Shown piece by piece: positions 1 through 7,314 of a stretch of DNA of 51,484 bases. The DNA is from Lachnospiraceae bacterium (GTDB taxonomy: Bacteria; Bacillota; Clostridia; Lachnospirales; Lachnospiraceae): the NCBI GenBank assembly GCA_022791815.1, contig JAAVZU010000077.1:1-51484 (forward strand), written 5' to 3'. The translations under genes and the position numbers were made by a program. Under the pieces are notes generated by a model, which worked only from the letters and a program-made list of their open reading frames with translations, was not told the origin of the DNA and ran no database searches. Each line of letters opens with the position of its first letter. Positions within the stretch are counted from its first letter, which is position 1.

Positions 1-15
1 TGGAGGTGTTTGTAG

Positions 16-87
16 GATTGCGGGAATTGCATAGCAATGTAGCAATCCGTAGCATCAGTTGGGGGCAAAATAACTTTTGACCCCAAC
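16..87. repeat. Tandem intergenic hairpins upstream of thiE
   Basis: Two adjacent inverted repeats. The first pairs GATTGC (16-21) with GCAATC (42-47) around an inner ATTGC/GCAAT stem (26-30, 34-38). The second pairs GTTGGGG (58-64) and CAAAA (66-70) with TTTTG (75-79) and CCCCAAC (81-87) around a TAAC loop. There is no T-tract after the second stem, so an ordinary terminator is doubtful; a dispersed palindromic repeat or an end-of-operon hairpin of the gene upstream of the window are the alternatives. Confidence 0.55.
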
Positions 88-116
88 ATCATTGAATATA
101 AAATGGAGATAATAAT

Positions 117-755
117 ATGAAATGTGAAAAAAAGAGTATGCTTCTCTATGCTGTAACAGATAGAGCCTGGACTGGGAAACAGACTTTACTGGAACAGATA
201 GAGAGTGCCTTAAGAGGAGGAATTACCTGTTTGCAGTTAAGGGAAAAAGAAATGGAGCAGGATGCATTCCTTCAAGAAGCCTGTATGGTAAAAGAGTTAT
301 GTGAAAAGTATCATGTGCCGCTTGTGATAAATGATAATGTGGAAGTGGCTGTTGCTTGTAGGGCAGATGGAGTTCATGTAGGACAAAATGATATGTCACC
401 TGAAAATGTCAGGAAAATGGCGGGAAAGGATATGTGGATTGGTGTATCAGCACATACAGTAGAAGAGGCTTTGAGGGCAGAAAGACAGGGGGCAGATTAT
501 CTTGGCGTAGGAAGTATATTTCCTACTGGAACAAAAAAAGATGTAGTGAATACGACTATGGAAACTTTAAGGGAGATTTGTAAGGCAGTATCCATTCCTG
601 TGGTGGCTATTGGAGGGATACATGAAAGTAATATATCTCAATTAAGAAAAACAGGAATAGATGGGGTAGCTTTGGTTTCGGCAGTTTTTGGAGCAGAAAA
701 TATTGAAGAAACTTGTAAGTGCCTTTATAAAAAGATGCAAAATTTCAATTTATAA
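117..755 (+). CDS. thiE: Thiamine-phosphate synthase
   Basis: Joins hydroxymethylpyrimidine pyrophosphate and thiazole phosphate to make thiamine monophosphate in the cytoplasm. The 212-residue protein has the length and (beta/alpha)8 pattern of ThiE: an early YAVTDR motif, LQLREK near residue 40, INDN near 72, ADGVHVGQ near 83-90, and the phosphate-binding GVGSIFPT and AIGGI segments near 130 and 165. The ATG at 117 is preceded by GGAG at 105-108 with good spacing. thiD follows after 147 bp on the same strand, so the two form a small thiamine cluster. No TPP riboswitch is visible just upstream within the window; it may lie before position 1. Confidence 0.95.
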   Translation: MKCEKKSMLLYAVTDRAWTGKQTLLEQIESALRGGITCLQLREKEMEQDAFLQEACMVKELCEKYHVPLVINDNVEVAVACRADGVHVGQNDMSPENVRKMAGKDMWIGVSAHTVEEALRAERQGADYLGVGSIFPTGTKKDVVNTTMETLREICKAVSIPVVAIGGIHESNISQLRKTGIDGVALVSAVFGAENIEETCKCLYKKMQNFNL

Positions 756-902
756 TTTTTATCTATATGGGATAGTAAAAATCGTCAAAAGTATATCATG
801 TCTGACATATTTCAAACGAGTATGAAGTGTGAAAGAATATAAAAGTAACAGTTTAGCCTATGGCTGAGCCATTTTTATAAAAAATTAGATAGGAGAATTT
901 AT

Positions 903-1688
903 GTGAAAACAGCATTAACAATAGCAGGAAGTGACTCAAGTGGCGGTGCAGGAATACAAGCAGATATAAAAACAATGACAGTAAGTGGTGTATATGCTAT
1001 GAGTGCAATTACTGCATTAACAGCTCAAAACACAACAGGAGTGCAGGGAATATTTGAAGTTAGTCCAGACTTTCTCAAACAACAAATTGATGCTGTATTT
1101 ACAGATATTGAGCCTGATGCCGTGAAAATAGGAATGTTATCTTCTGAATCGTTAATTAAGGTGATAGCAGAAAGATTAAGTTTTTATAAAGCCAAAAATG
1201 TGGTAGTAGATCCCGTTATGGTATCTACCAGTGGTGCCAAACTTTTGAAAGAATCCGCAATTTTGGAGTTGAAAAACAATCTATTACCTATTGCAGCATT
1301 GGTTACGCCTAATATACCAGAGGCAGAAGTTTTAACTGGAAGAAAGATTTATAAAGAAAAAGATATGGAAACTGCTGCAATAGATATTTATGAAACTTAT
1401 GGCTGCAGGGTGTTGTGTAAGGGTGGTCATAGCCTTTGTGATGCCAATGATGTGTTTTGTGACGAGACGGGGATTCATTGGTTTCGAGGGAAAAGAATAG
1501 AAAATACAAACACTCATGGAACAGGATGTACCTTATCCAGTGCTATAGCAGCAAATCTGGCAAAAGGCAATTCTATGATAGAATCCATTGAGAAGGCAAA
1601 GGAGTATCTTTTGGGGGCATTGTCAGCAATGCTTGATTTGGGAAAGGGAAGTGGACCTTTGCACCACGGATATATAATTGAAAAGTAA
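903..1688 (+). CDS. thiD: Hydroxymethylpyrimidine/phosphomethylpyrimidine kinase
   Basis: Phosphorylates hydroxymethylpyrimidine and its monophosphate to supply the pyrimidine half of thiamine to ThiE. The 261-residue ribokinase-fold protein begins with the typical TIAGSDSSGGAGIQADIKT segment and carries the C-terminal NTHGTGCTLSSA anion-hole and catalytic-cysteine motif near residue 205. The start is GTG at 903, because the overlapping ATG at 901 is followed at once by TGA; a ribosome binding site AGGAG ends about six bases upstream. Downstream a GCATGG/CCATGC hairpin (1693-1717) may act as a weak end signal before the rplJ leader. Confidence 0.95.
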   Translation: MKTALTIAGSDSSGGAGIQADIKTMTVSGVYAMSAITALTAQNTTGVQGIFEVSPDFLKQQIDAVFTDIEPDAVKIGMLSSESLIKVIAERLSFYKAKNVVVDPVMVSTSGAKLLKESAILELKNNLLPIAALVTPNIPEAEVLTGRKIYKEKDMETAAIDIYETYGCRVLCKGGHSLCDANDVFCDETGIHWFRGKRIENTNTHGTGCTLSSAIAANLAKGNSMIESIEKAKEYLLGALSAMLDLGKGSGPLHHGYIIEK

Positions 1689-1796
1689 ATTTGCATGGAT
1701 AGACTATTTAGCCATGCTATTCATAATTTGCTTCAATGTATATACTTTTGTATTTCTGAACTATTACAAAATATGAGAAATTTTGATAATTATATA

Positions 1797-1825
1797 TTGA
1801 CAATTGCAAGAAAGTGTGATAGAGT
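1797..1825 (+). promoter_or_regulatory. Sigma-A promoter of the rplJ-rplL operon
   Basis: A perfect -35 TTGACA (1797-1802) is followed after 17 bases by TAGAGT (1820-1825). It lies just before the L10 leader fold, which fits transcription starting around 1832. The assignment is by pattern only. Confidence 0.7.
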
Positions 1826-1834
1826 AATAAATGT

Positions 1835-1957
1835 TCTGTGTGACAGAACGCTGCCGAAGACAGTAGGTGCCTTGTGCATAAGATAACGATTATCGCCTAC
1901 CGAGGAAGAATGATATGACATTACTACCTCTCTGTCTTTGTGATAGAGAGGTTTTTT
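1835..1957 (+). promoter_or_regulatory. Ribosomal protein L10 leader RNA
   Basis: The transcript upstream of rplJ carries the recognisable L10-leader core: CCGAAGAC followed by a long stem pairing GTAGGTG (1863-1869) with CGCCTAC (1894-1900, one G-U pair), then CCGAGG. In Firmicutes this RNA is bound by L10 or the L10-(L12)4 complex to reduce expression of its own operon. Here it is directly followed by an intrinsic terminator (1927-1957), suggesting attenuation rather than only translational control. The region between 1689 and 2094 holds this leader, its promoter and a short repeat, and no gene. Confidence 0.85.
1927..1957 (+). terminator. Attenuator-type terminator in the L10 leader
   Basis: CCTCTCT (1927-1933) pairs perfectly with AGAGAGG (1945-1951) and is followed by six T residues (1952-1957). 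It lies inside the leader about 140 bases before rplJ, so it is best read as the regulated terminator of autogenous control. Confidence 0.85.
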
Positions 1958-1976
1958 GATAGCAGCATCTAGGACA

Positions 1977-2020
1977 TGTTCACTATAGGACTTTGCACTT
2001 GCTGTAAAGTTTGTAAGGAT
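1977..2020 (+). repeat. Hairpin repeat, copy 1
   Basis: A 44-base segment with an ACTTT...AAAGT stem. A homologous segment occurs at 9821-9866. Several differences between the copies are on paired positions, for example the second copy pairs TTTGCA with TGCAAA, so the hairpin is kept. It sits between the leader terminator and rplJ. Confidence 0.55.
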
Positions 2021-2094
2021 AAGTAGTGGCAGTAAACCTTAAGATGCTTGTCATAGAATCGGCGGTTTTGAATCTATAAAGGAGGTAAACCAAG

Positions 2095-2589
2095 ATGGCA
2101 AAAGTAGAGTTAAAACAACCTATTGTTGACGAAATTAAAGGCTATGTGGATCAGGCACAAGCTGCTGTACTTGTAGATTACTGTGGTTTAACAGTAGAAC
2201 AGGATACAGAACTTCGTAAACAGTTAAGAGAAGCAGGTGTAGTATACAAGGTATACAAAAATACCATGTTAAAACGTGCTTTTGAAGGAACTGACTATGC
2301 ACAGTTAGACAATCTTTTAGAAGGACCTACTGCAATTGCTTTTGGTATTGAAGATGCAACAGCTCCTGCAAGAATTCTTAACAAATTTGCGAAGACAGCA
2401 GAGAAGTTAGAGTTTAAAGGTGCTGTAGTAGAAGGAACATTCTATGATGTAAATGGTGTAAAAGCTCTTGCAAATATCCCTTCAAGAGAAGAACTTATTT
2501 CCAAATTACTTGGAAGTATGCAGTCACCTATCGCAAGCTTTGCTCGTGTGGTTAAACAAATCGCTGAGCAGGGTGAATCAGCAGAATAA
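2095..2589 (+). CDS. rplJ: 50S ribosomal protein L10
   Basis: Anchors the L12 multimers of the ribosomal stalk to 23S rRNA and L11, and is the likely autoregulator of this operon. The 164 residues match the normal L10 length; the conserved N-terminal RNA-binding part includes VLVDYCGLTVEQ and the basic VVYKVYKNTMLKRA segment near residues 50-65, and the C-terminal helix that carries L12 is present. The ribosome binding site AAAGGAGG lies eight bases before ATG. rplL follows after 82 bp. Upstream lies an L10 leader with attenuator. Unusually, rplK/rplA do not precede it and rpoB does not follow. Confidence 0.97.
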   Translation: MAKVELKQPIVDEIKGYVDQAQAAVLVDYCGLTVEQDTELRKQLREAGVVYKVYKNTMLKRAFEGTDYAQLDNLLEGPTAIAFGIEDATAPARILNKFAKTAEKLEFKGAVVEGTFYDVNGVKALANIPSREELISKLLGSMQSPIASFARVVKQIAEQGESAE

Positions 2590-2671
2590 GATATGCTGAT
2601 AGAGGATAACAAATAATAGAATTGCTAAAGCAATTTACAATGAAGAATAAAATAATTGGAGGTATTTCATT

Positions 2672-3040
2672 ATGACAACTCAAGAATTTATTGATGCAAT
2701 TAAAGGCATGACCGTATTAGAATTAAATGATTTAGTGAAAGCATGTGAAGAAGAATTTGGTGTATCTGCAGCAGCAGGTGCTGTAGTTATGGCAGCAGGT
2801 GGAGATGGAGCAGCAGCTGCAGAAGAAAAATCTGAATTCGATGTAGAATTAACAGAAGTAGGACCAAACAAAGTTAAGGTTATCAAAGTAGTTCGTGAAG
2901 TAACTGGCTTAGGATTAAAAGAAGCTAAGGAAGTTGTTGACGGAGCTCCTAAGGTTGTTAAAGAAGGTGCTGAAAAAGCAGAAGCTGAAGATATCAAAGC
3001 TAAGCTTGAAGCTGAAGGTGCTAAGGTTACTCTTAAATAA
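2672..3040 (+). CDS. rplL: 50S ribosomal protein L7/L12
   Basis: Multimeric stalk protein that recruits translational GTPases. The 122 residues show the N-terminal dimerisation helix binding L10 (residues 1-35), an Ala/Gly-rich hinge (about 36-55) and the compact C-terminal domain with [32 protein letters not shown] and the terminal [19 protein letters not shown] site lies seven bases before the ATG. It ends the operon: a strong terminator follows at 3064-3094. The usual neighbours rpoB/rpoC are absent here. Confidence 0.97.
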   Translation: MTTQEFIDAIKGMTVLELNDLVKACEEEFGVSAAAGAVVMAAGGDGAAAAEEKSEFDVELTEVGPNKVKVIKVVREVTGLGLKEAKEVVDGAPKVVKEGAEKAEAEDIKAKLEAEGAKVTLK

Positions 3041-3063
3041 TCAAAGTACACAATATGTTTTAT

Positions 3064-3094
3064 AAGGCTGTCACATTGCTGGCAGCCTTTTTTT
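3064..3094 (+). terminator. Terminator of rplJ-rplL
   Basis: AAGGCTG (3064-3070) pairs with CAGCCTT (3083-3089), with a run of seven T residues at 3088-3094. It closes the ribosomal protein operon before the unrelated gene at 3326. Confidence 0.9.
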
Positions 3095-3261
3095 GTTGAT
3101 AAAAATATTGTGTAAAATTATGGATTTGTGGCTTTATAATGGTGTATAAAATTAAAAATGGTAGGAAATAGATTTATAAAAAAGATTAAACATGTAGCAG
3201 GTGCAAAAAGTTATGTATCTTGTATTTTTCTCAAAAAATGGTAGAAATGTAAAGGATTATA

Positions 3262-3270
3262 TGCTATACT
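3262..3270 (+). promoter_or_regulatory. Extended -10 promoter for the FliD-like gene
   Basis: TGCTATACT contains the extended TG-N motif and TATACT (3265-3270). No good -35 is present 17 bases upstream. A sigma-28 consensus, expected if this were an ordinary late flagellar gene, is not seen. Confidence 0.45.
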
Positions 3271-3325
3271 ATAAACAAGAATATTATGTGCAGATAGTGA
3301 TAGAATGTTAATAGGAGGCGATACT

Positions 3326-4045
3326 ATGGCAGGATATAATTTCTTTTCAGGGATGTTAGGAAGTACAAATAATTCTGGAACAGGTATATGGAGTATGTAT
3401 AGCAGCTTAGGTGAATACAATAGTATTAGAAGTGGTTCTTACCATAGACTTTTAAAAGCATATTATAATGAGACAAAGAGTGAAGATGATACCAAGAAAA
3501 GTGACAATATAAAGTCTGCGTTGAAGAATGCGAATGTGGATTCTGTAACAAAGAAAGAGATGAATACGGTTAAGCAGTCTACAGATGAACTTCAGAAGAG
3601 TGCAGCTGTACTTATGGAAAAGGGTAGTAAGTCTTTGTATGGAGAAGAGAATAAGGACAAATTAGTAAGTGCAGTGAAGGATTTTGTGACAGATTATAAC
3701 AATGTGATTGATAAAGCAGGAGATTCTTCCAGTGAAAAAGTATTGTCCAAGACTCTTAGTATGGTGAACAATACAAAAGCATATAGTAAGAGTTTGGAAG
3801 AAATTGGAATTACAGTTGATAAGAATAACAAACTTTCTTTAGATGAAGAGAAATTAAAGAAAGCAAGTACCAATACAGTGAAAGGTATGCTACAGACTGG
3901 TAATTCTTTTGCTGGACAGACATTGCAAAAGGCAGCACAGATTGGTGCAGCAGCACAAAATGTTAGCACAGGTGCAAGTTTATATGGCGGTAGTGGTTCT
4001 TATACATACCAGAATGTAAACAGCTTTTTTGACTCATACTTATAA
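3326..4045 (+). CDS. FliD C-terminal-like protein, orphan
   Basis: A 239-residue protein with no signal peptide, rich in Ser, Lys and Asn and predicted largely helical. The C-terminal two thirds resembles the C-terminal domain of the flagellar cap FliD: a phrase like VSAVKDFVTDYNNVID (about residues 112-130), then EEIGITVDKNNKLSLDEEKL (about 155-175), close to the FliD pattern of a GI(T/S)-D-x-G-x-L-x-L-D-x-x-x-L segment. The long FliD N-terminal and hook-binding regions are missing, and no flagellar genes are near. The start at 3326 is chosen over ATG 3305 because AGGAGG (3314-3319) is correctly spaced only for 3326. Function unknown; a secreted or surface filament-associated protein is an inference. 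Confidence 0.6.
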   Translation: MAGYNFFSGMLGSTNNSGTGIWSMYSSLGEYNSIRSGSYHRLLKAYYNETKSEDDTKKSDNIKSALKNANVDSVTKKEMNTVKQSTDELQKSAAVLMEKGSKSLYGEENKDKLVSAVKDFVTDYNNVIDKAGDSSSEKVLSKTLSMVNNTKAYSKSLEEIGITVDKNNKLSLDEEKLKKASTNTVKGMLQTGNSFAGQTLQKAAQIGAAAQNVSTGASLYGGSGSYTYQNVNSFFDSYL

Positions 4046-4053
4046 AGAGAGAA

Positions 4054-4062
4054 TGTTATAAT
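4054..4062 (+). promoter_or_regulatory. Extended -10 promoter of the small RNA candidate
   Basis: TGTTATAAT is a perfect extended -10 (TG-N-TATAAT). It begins nine bases past the stop codon of the preceding gene. A TTGACT at 4029-4034 is 22 bases from the -10, too far to be a normal -35. Transcription would start near 4069. Confidence 0.5.
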
Positions 4063-4068
4063 TACATA

Positions 4069-4230
4069 TTGGATTAAGCAGGTTCGACTCAAAGGCGAGG
4101 AAGGAACTTTAGCAAGGCTTCTATATAATATAAGGGGTCTGGAAACTAAGCCAGAATTAGAACGAGTAGGAATGCAGATAAAAGAAAAAGCCCCAAAGGA
4201 ATAGATTCTTTTGGGGCTTTTTCTTTAGAA
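4069..4230 (+). ncRNA. Candidate small RNA between a promoter and a perfect terminator
   Basis: About 160 bases lie between an extended -10 (4054-4062) and a 17-bp perfect terminator (4181-4226). The stretch has no start codon with a ribosome binding site and no convincing reading frame. Internal pairing includes TCTGG/CCAGA (4138-4154) and purine-rich segments that could be single-stranded. I could not match it to tmRNA, SRP RNA, RNase P RNA, 6S RNA or a riboswitch class by eye. The downstream gene begins 260 bases later at 4490, so a separate transcript fits better than a leader. The remaining stretch 4231-4489 is AT-rich with no gene I can support. Confidence 0.45.
4181..4226 (+). terminator. 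Perfect 17-bp terminator after the RNA candidate
   Basis: Bases 4181-4197 are exactly complementary to 4210-4226, with CCCC/GGGG in the middle and A-rich/T-rich ends. The 12-base loop contains a further GAAT/ATTC match. The symmetrical A and T flanks mean it could work on either strand. Confidence 0.9.
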
Positions 4231-4489
4231 TGTTGAGCAAATCTTTTAAGATTAAATCAGCCATAGTGTTTATTTGTTTTATATTTTGAGATAATATCAA
4301 AAGTATCTCCTAGCTGTGATAACAGCCGTTTGGAATGTAGGATATGAATAATGAAGATTAAGTTTTTTTAGAGAATTGTATAAAATACAAAAAATAATAG
4401 GGTAACTGACATTTTTGTTTATGGTGATGGCTGCATTAGCAGGTATGGGCGGTTACTATATATAAAAAGATAAGAAAGGAAAGAAGAGA

Positions 4490-5281
4490 GTGACACCACA
4501 TATTATATGTTTTGATATTGATGGAACCATATTAGATGACCAGACAGGAAAAGTATCAGAAATGACAAAAAAAGCAATCAAGCAAGCAAGAGAGAATGGA
4601 CATTATGCATTTATAAATACAGGAAGAAGCTTTTCAGAAATAGATCCAGCGATATTAACACTTGGATTTGACGGAGTGATATGCGGATGTGGAACTTATA
4701 TTACTTATAATGATCATATTTTGCTAGCAAAAAGAATAGAAGGACAGAGAGCAGAATGGTTAATAAATACACTTTCGGAATGTAAGATTGATGCTATGTT
4801 AGAAGGAGAAAAATATTTCTATATATCAAAAAAGATACGAAATCCCAAACTAATTGCAGTGAAAGACTATTTTGGAGAGGAAGTAAATAAGAATTTCCGC
4901 TATTGGGAAGAGCAAGAGCCAGTTTTTCAAAAGATGAGTATTTTATTGAATCCAGAAAGTGATTTAGAGAAGTTTATAGAAAAATGTGGCGGAGATTATG
5001 CATTTATCCGCCGTTCCAGAAATTTCCATGAGGTAATACCAGCTGGATATAGCAAGGCTACTGGAATTGAATATTTAATGAAATTTCTGGGGGTGGCAAA
5101 AGAACATACAGTAGCGATTGGAGACAGTACAAATGATTTAGCCATGTTAGAGTTTTCAGGTATTAGTATTGCAATGGGGAATAGTGCTGATGAAGTGAAA
5201 GAGAAAGTAACTTATGTTACAAAAAGTGTAAAAGAAGAAGGAGTCGCTTTTTGTTTAAAACATTTTGGATTTATAAAATAG
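4490..5281 (+). CDS. Cof-type HAD phosphatase
   Basis: A 263-residue haloacid-dehalogenase family hydrolase of the Cof type, acting on cytoplasmic phosphorylated sugars or cofactors; the substrate cannot be told from sequence. Motif I is FDIDGTILDD with Asp9 as nucleophile and Asp11 as acid/base, motif II the INTGRS segment near residue 45, a C2-type cap lies between about 80 and 185, Lys196 sits in the AGYSKATG segment, and motif IV is GDSTNDLAML near residue 217. The start is GTG at 4490 with an AAAGGA-type site upstream. It precedes the GlnA-like gene by 71 bp but has no obvious link to it. Confidence 0.9.
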   Translation: MTPHIICFDIDGTILDDQTGKVSEMTKKAIKQARENGHYAFINTGRSFSEIDPAILTLGFDGVICGCGTYITYNDHILLAKRIEGQRAEWLINTLSECKIDAMLEGEKYFYISKKIRNPKLIAVKDYFGEEVNKNFRYWEEQEPVFQKMSILLNPESDLEKFIEKCGGDYAFIRRSRNFHEVIPAGYSKATGIEYLMKFLGVAKEHTVAIGDSTNDLAMLEFSGISIAMGNSADEVKEKVTYVTKSVKEEGVAFCLKHFGFIK

Positions 5282-5352
5282 AAAAATATCATAATAGGTC
5301 AGCTTTTGGCTGAATTGTTACAATATATGCAAAGGTAGAAATGGAGGATATT

Positions 5353-6654
5353 ATGAGTAAGTATACAAAACAAGATATTATAAGGATAGTAGAGGAAGAA
5401 GACGTAGAATTTATACGTTTGCAATTTGTAGATATTTTTGGCAATCTTAAGAACCTGGCAGTTACAACCAGTCAATTGGATACGGTTCTAAATAATGAAT
5501 GTATGTTTGATGGTGCAGCAATTGAAGGATTTACGGATAACCGTGTTGCTGAATTGTTTTTGCGTCCACAATTAGATACCTTTGCCATTTTTCCATGGAG
5601 ACCTCAGCAGGGGAAAGTAGCAAGATTCTTGTGTGATGTAATATATGGAGATGGAACACCTTTTGAAGGAGATTCCAGACAAGTACTAAAGATGGTATTA
5701 GAACAGGCAAAAGAAATGGGATATGCTCTTTCTGTGCAGCCACAATGTGAATTTTTCCTTTTTGATACCTCTGAAGAGGGAGAACCAACTGTTACTACAA
5801 AAGAAAAGGGAGAATACTTTGATATAGGACCGATTGACCAAGGGCAGAATGCAAGACGTGAAGCTGTTTTATTTTTGGAGGATATGGATTTTACAGTGGA
5901 AAGTTCCTTCCATTCTTCTGAAATTGCACAGCATAGTATACATTTTGCGGCAGATTCTGCTATGATAACGGCTGATAATATAGTAACCTTTAAAATGGTG
6001 GTTCGTACTGTCGCAAAAAGACATGGAATGCATGCAACCTTTATGCCGAAACCAAGAAGAGATTTACAAGGGTCTGCCATGCGTTTGGTATTCACGCTGA
6101 TGAAAGATGGAAAGAATGTATTTATGGATGAGAATGACGAGAATAAAATAAGTAAAGTTGCTTATCAGTTTATGGCTGGAATTATGGAACATGTGGAAGG
6201 TATGGCACTGATTAATAACCCGATTGTAAATTCATACAAACGTTTCGTACCAGGATATAATGCTCCAGTAAAGATTACTTCTTCAACTACAGATAGAGAG
6301 GCTTTAATCCGCATGAATGCAAGAGGAAAACATGGGACAAGATTAGAACTCCGCAGTCCAGACGGTGCCTCTAATCCATATTTAGTATTGGCAGTTTGTA
6401 TTGCAGCAGGACTTGATGGAATACGAAGGGAGCTTACCGCACCAGAGTTAGATGAAGAAATTAAAGAAACTAATAAAGTAATGCCAAAAACTTTGGAAGA
6501 TGCCATTAAAGCTTTTGAGAAAGACACATATTTACAAGAAATTTTGGGAAGTCATATCGTAAGTAATTATTTAGATGTGAAAAAGAAAGAGTGGAAACGT
6601 TATTGTGAAGAAGTCACCCGATGGGAAGTAGACAAATATTTAAACCGTATATAA
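5353..6654 (+). CDS. Glutamine synthetase-like protein with altered active site
   Basis: Full-length type I glutamine synthetase homologue of 433 residues. The fold markers are kept: MFDGAAIEGF (51-60), CEFFLF (132-137), ADNIVTFK, HATFMPKP (227-234), NSYKRFVPGY, LELRSPD (331-337). Several canonical catalytic or metal residues are replaced. Using Salmonella GS numbers, Glu129 aligns with Gln131, Glu220 with Ser195, His269 (GSGMH) with Arg244 (GSAMR) and the flap Glu327 (PGYE) with Asn303 (PGYN). Glu131 and Glu357 remain; Glu212 is ambiguous (Ser188 or Glu190). Glutamine synthesis is therefore doubtful, and a regulatory or non-catalytic role is inferred. The start is 5353, as GGAGGA at 5343-5348 serves this ATG. 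An ANTAR regulator follows at once. A TCAGC/GCTGA hairpin lies in the short leader. Confidence 0.88.
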   Translation: MSKYTKQDIIRIVEEEDVEFIRLQFVDIFGNLKNLAVTTSQLDTVLNNECMFDGAAIEGFTDNRVAELFLRPQLDTFAIFPWRPQQGKVARFLCDVIYGDGTPFEGDSRQVLKMVLEQAKEMGYALSVQPQCEFFLFDTSEEGEPTVTTKEKGEYFDIGPIDQGQNARREAVLFLEDMDFTVESSFHSSEIAQHSIHFAADSAMITADNIVTFKMVVRTVAKRHGMHATFMPKPRRDLQGSAMRLVFTLMKDGKNVFMDENDENKISKVAYQFMAGIMEHVEGMALINNPIVNSYKRFVPGYNAPVKITSSTTDREALIRMNARGKHGTRLELRSPDGASNPYLVLAVCIAAGLDGIRRELTAPELDEEIKETNKVMPKTLEDAIKAFEKDTYLQEILGSHIVSNYLDVKKKEWKRYCEEVTRWEVDKYLNRI

Positions 6655-6712
6655 TACACAGTAGGCTAGACGAGAGAAAACAGTGCATGAGAGACAGGAG
6701 GTGGCCACTGTC

Positions 6713-7255
6713 ATGCAGATAATTGTTGCTTTTCCCAAATTACAGGATGCAAAGAATATTATGAATGCAATTGTAAAGCAGGGATATGATGTGGTTTTGG
6801 CATGTACAACGGGAGCGCAGGCTATCAGTAAGGCAAATGAGCTTGATGGTGGTATTATTGTAACCGGTTATAAATTGACAGATATGTATTATGCAGATAT
6901 ATATGAATATATGCCCAAAGGGTTTGAATTGTTGTTAATGGCATCAAGAAAAAAGCTAGATGGATGTTATAACAACAACATTGTATGTGTAGAGATGCCA
7001 GTAAAAATGCGGGAGTTGGCTGAGACACTAAACATGATGCTGTACCATTATGAACGCCAACAAAAGAAAAAAAAGAAACAGATACGAAAAGCGGAAGACA
7101 AAGCTATCATAGAAATGGCAAAAATGGTGTTAATGGAGAGGAATCACATGTCAGAGAGTGAGGCACACTATTACCTACAAAAGACTAGTATGAATGCAGG
7201 AACCAGCATGGTAGAAGTGGCAGAAATGATTCTTACTATGCAGGAGATGATTTAG
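6713..7255 (+). CDS. ANTAR-domain RNA-binding regulator
   Basis: A 180-residue two-part protein. Residues 1-115 form a receiver-like fold (IIVAFPKLQDAKNIMNAI, then the beta-3 strand GGIIVTGYKL), but the usual phospho-acceptor Asp of beta-3 is not present, so control by phosphorylation is unlikely. A basic coiled segment (about 105-125, many Lys) leads to a C-terminal ANTAR domain (about 125-180) with the pattern AKMVLMERNHMSESEAHYYL and a terminal VAEMIL helix. ANTAR proteins bind paired hexaloop RNA hairpins and prevent termination, often for nitrogen genes. ATG 6713 is preferred over GTG 6683 because AGGAGG at 6697-6702 fits it. It is 58 bp after the GlnA-like gene and likely cotranscribed. 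Confidence 0.85.
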   Translation: MQIIVAFPKLQDAKNIMNAIVKQGYDVVLACTTGAQAISKANELDGGIIVTGYKLTDMYYADIYEYMPKGFELLLMASRKKLDGCYNNNIVCVEMPVKMRELAETLNMMLYHYERQQKKKKKQIRKAEDKAIIEMAKMVLMERNHMSESEAHYYLQKTSMNAGTSMVEVAEMILTMQEMI

Positions 7256-7256
7256 T

Positions 7257-7289
7257 GTTACTGTTAGCACCGTAGGTGTGAACAGTAAC
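7257..7289 (+). terminator. Hairpin after the ANTAR gene
   Basis: GTTACTGTT (7257-7265) pairs perfectly with AACAGTAAC (7281-7289), enclosing CACC/GGTG with a GTA loop. No T-tract follows, so it is either a weak terminator or one of the GTTAC/GTAAC palindromes scattered through this window; a similar half-site is at 23343-23356. Confidence 0.5.
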
Positions 7290-7314
7290 GATTTAGTTGG
7301 AATCAGATAGGAAC

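Noticed and set aside
756-902. Possible TPP riboswitch before thiD
   Set aside because: The conserved CTGAGA and ACCTGA blocks are missing.
2680-3051. 123-codon frame opposite rplL
   Set aside because: Reverse-strand shadow of a gene with strong Ala/Glu bias; no start signals.
4081-4090. GGTTCGACTC resembling a tRNA or tmRNA T-arm
   Set aside because: No matching arms, acceptor stem or CCA end can be built around it.
4414-4465. Short frame ending MVMAALAGMGGYYI, like a membrane-segment remnant
   Set aside because: Fewer than 20 codons, no ribosome binding site and no supporting homology beyond a vague resemblance.
5604-6095. 163-codon frame opposite the GlnA-like gene
   Set aside because: Shadow of the coding strand, with Ser/Leu/Cys composition typical of antisense frames and no ribosome binding site.
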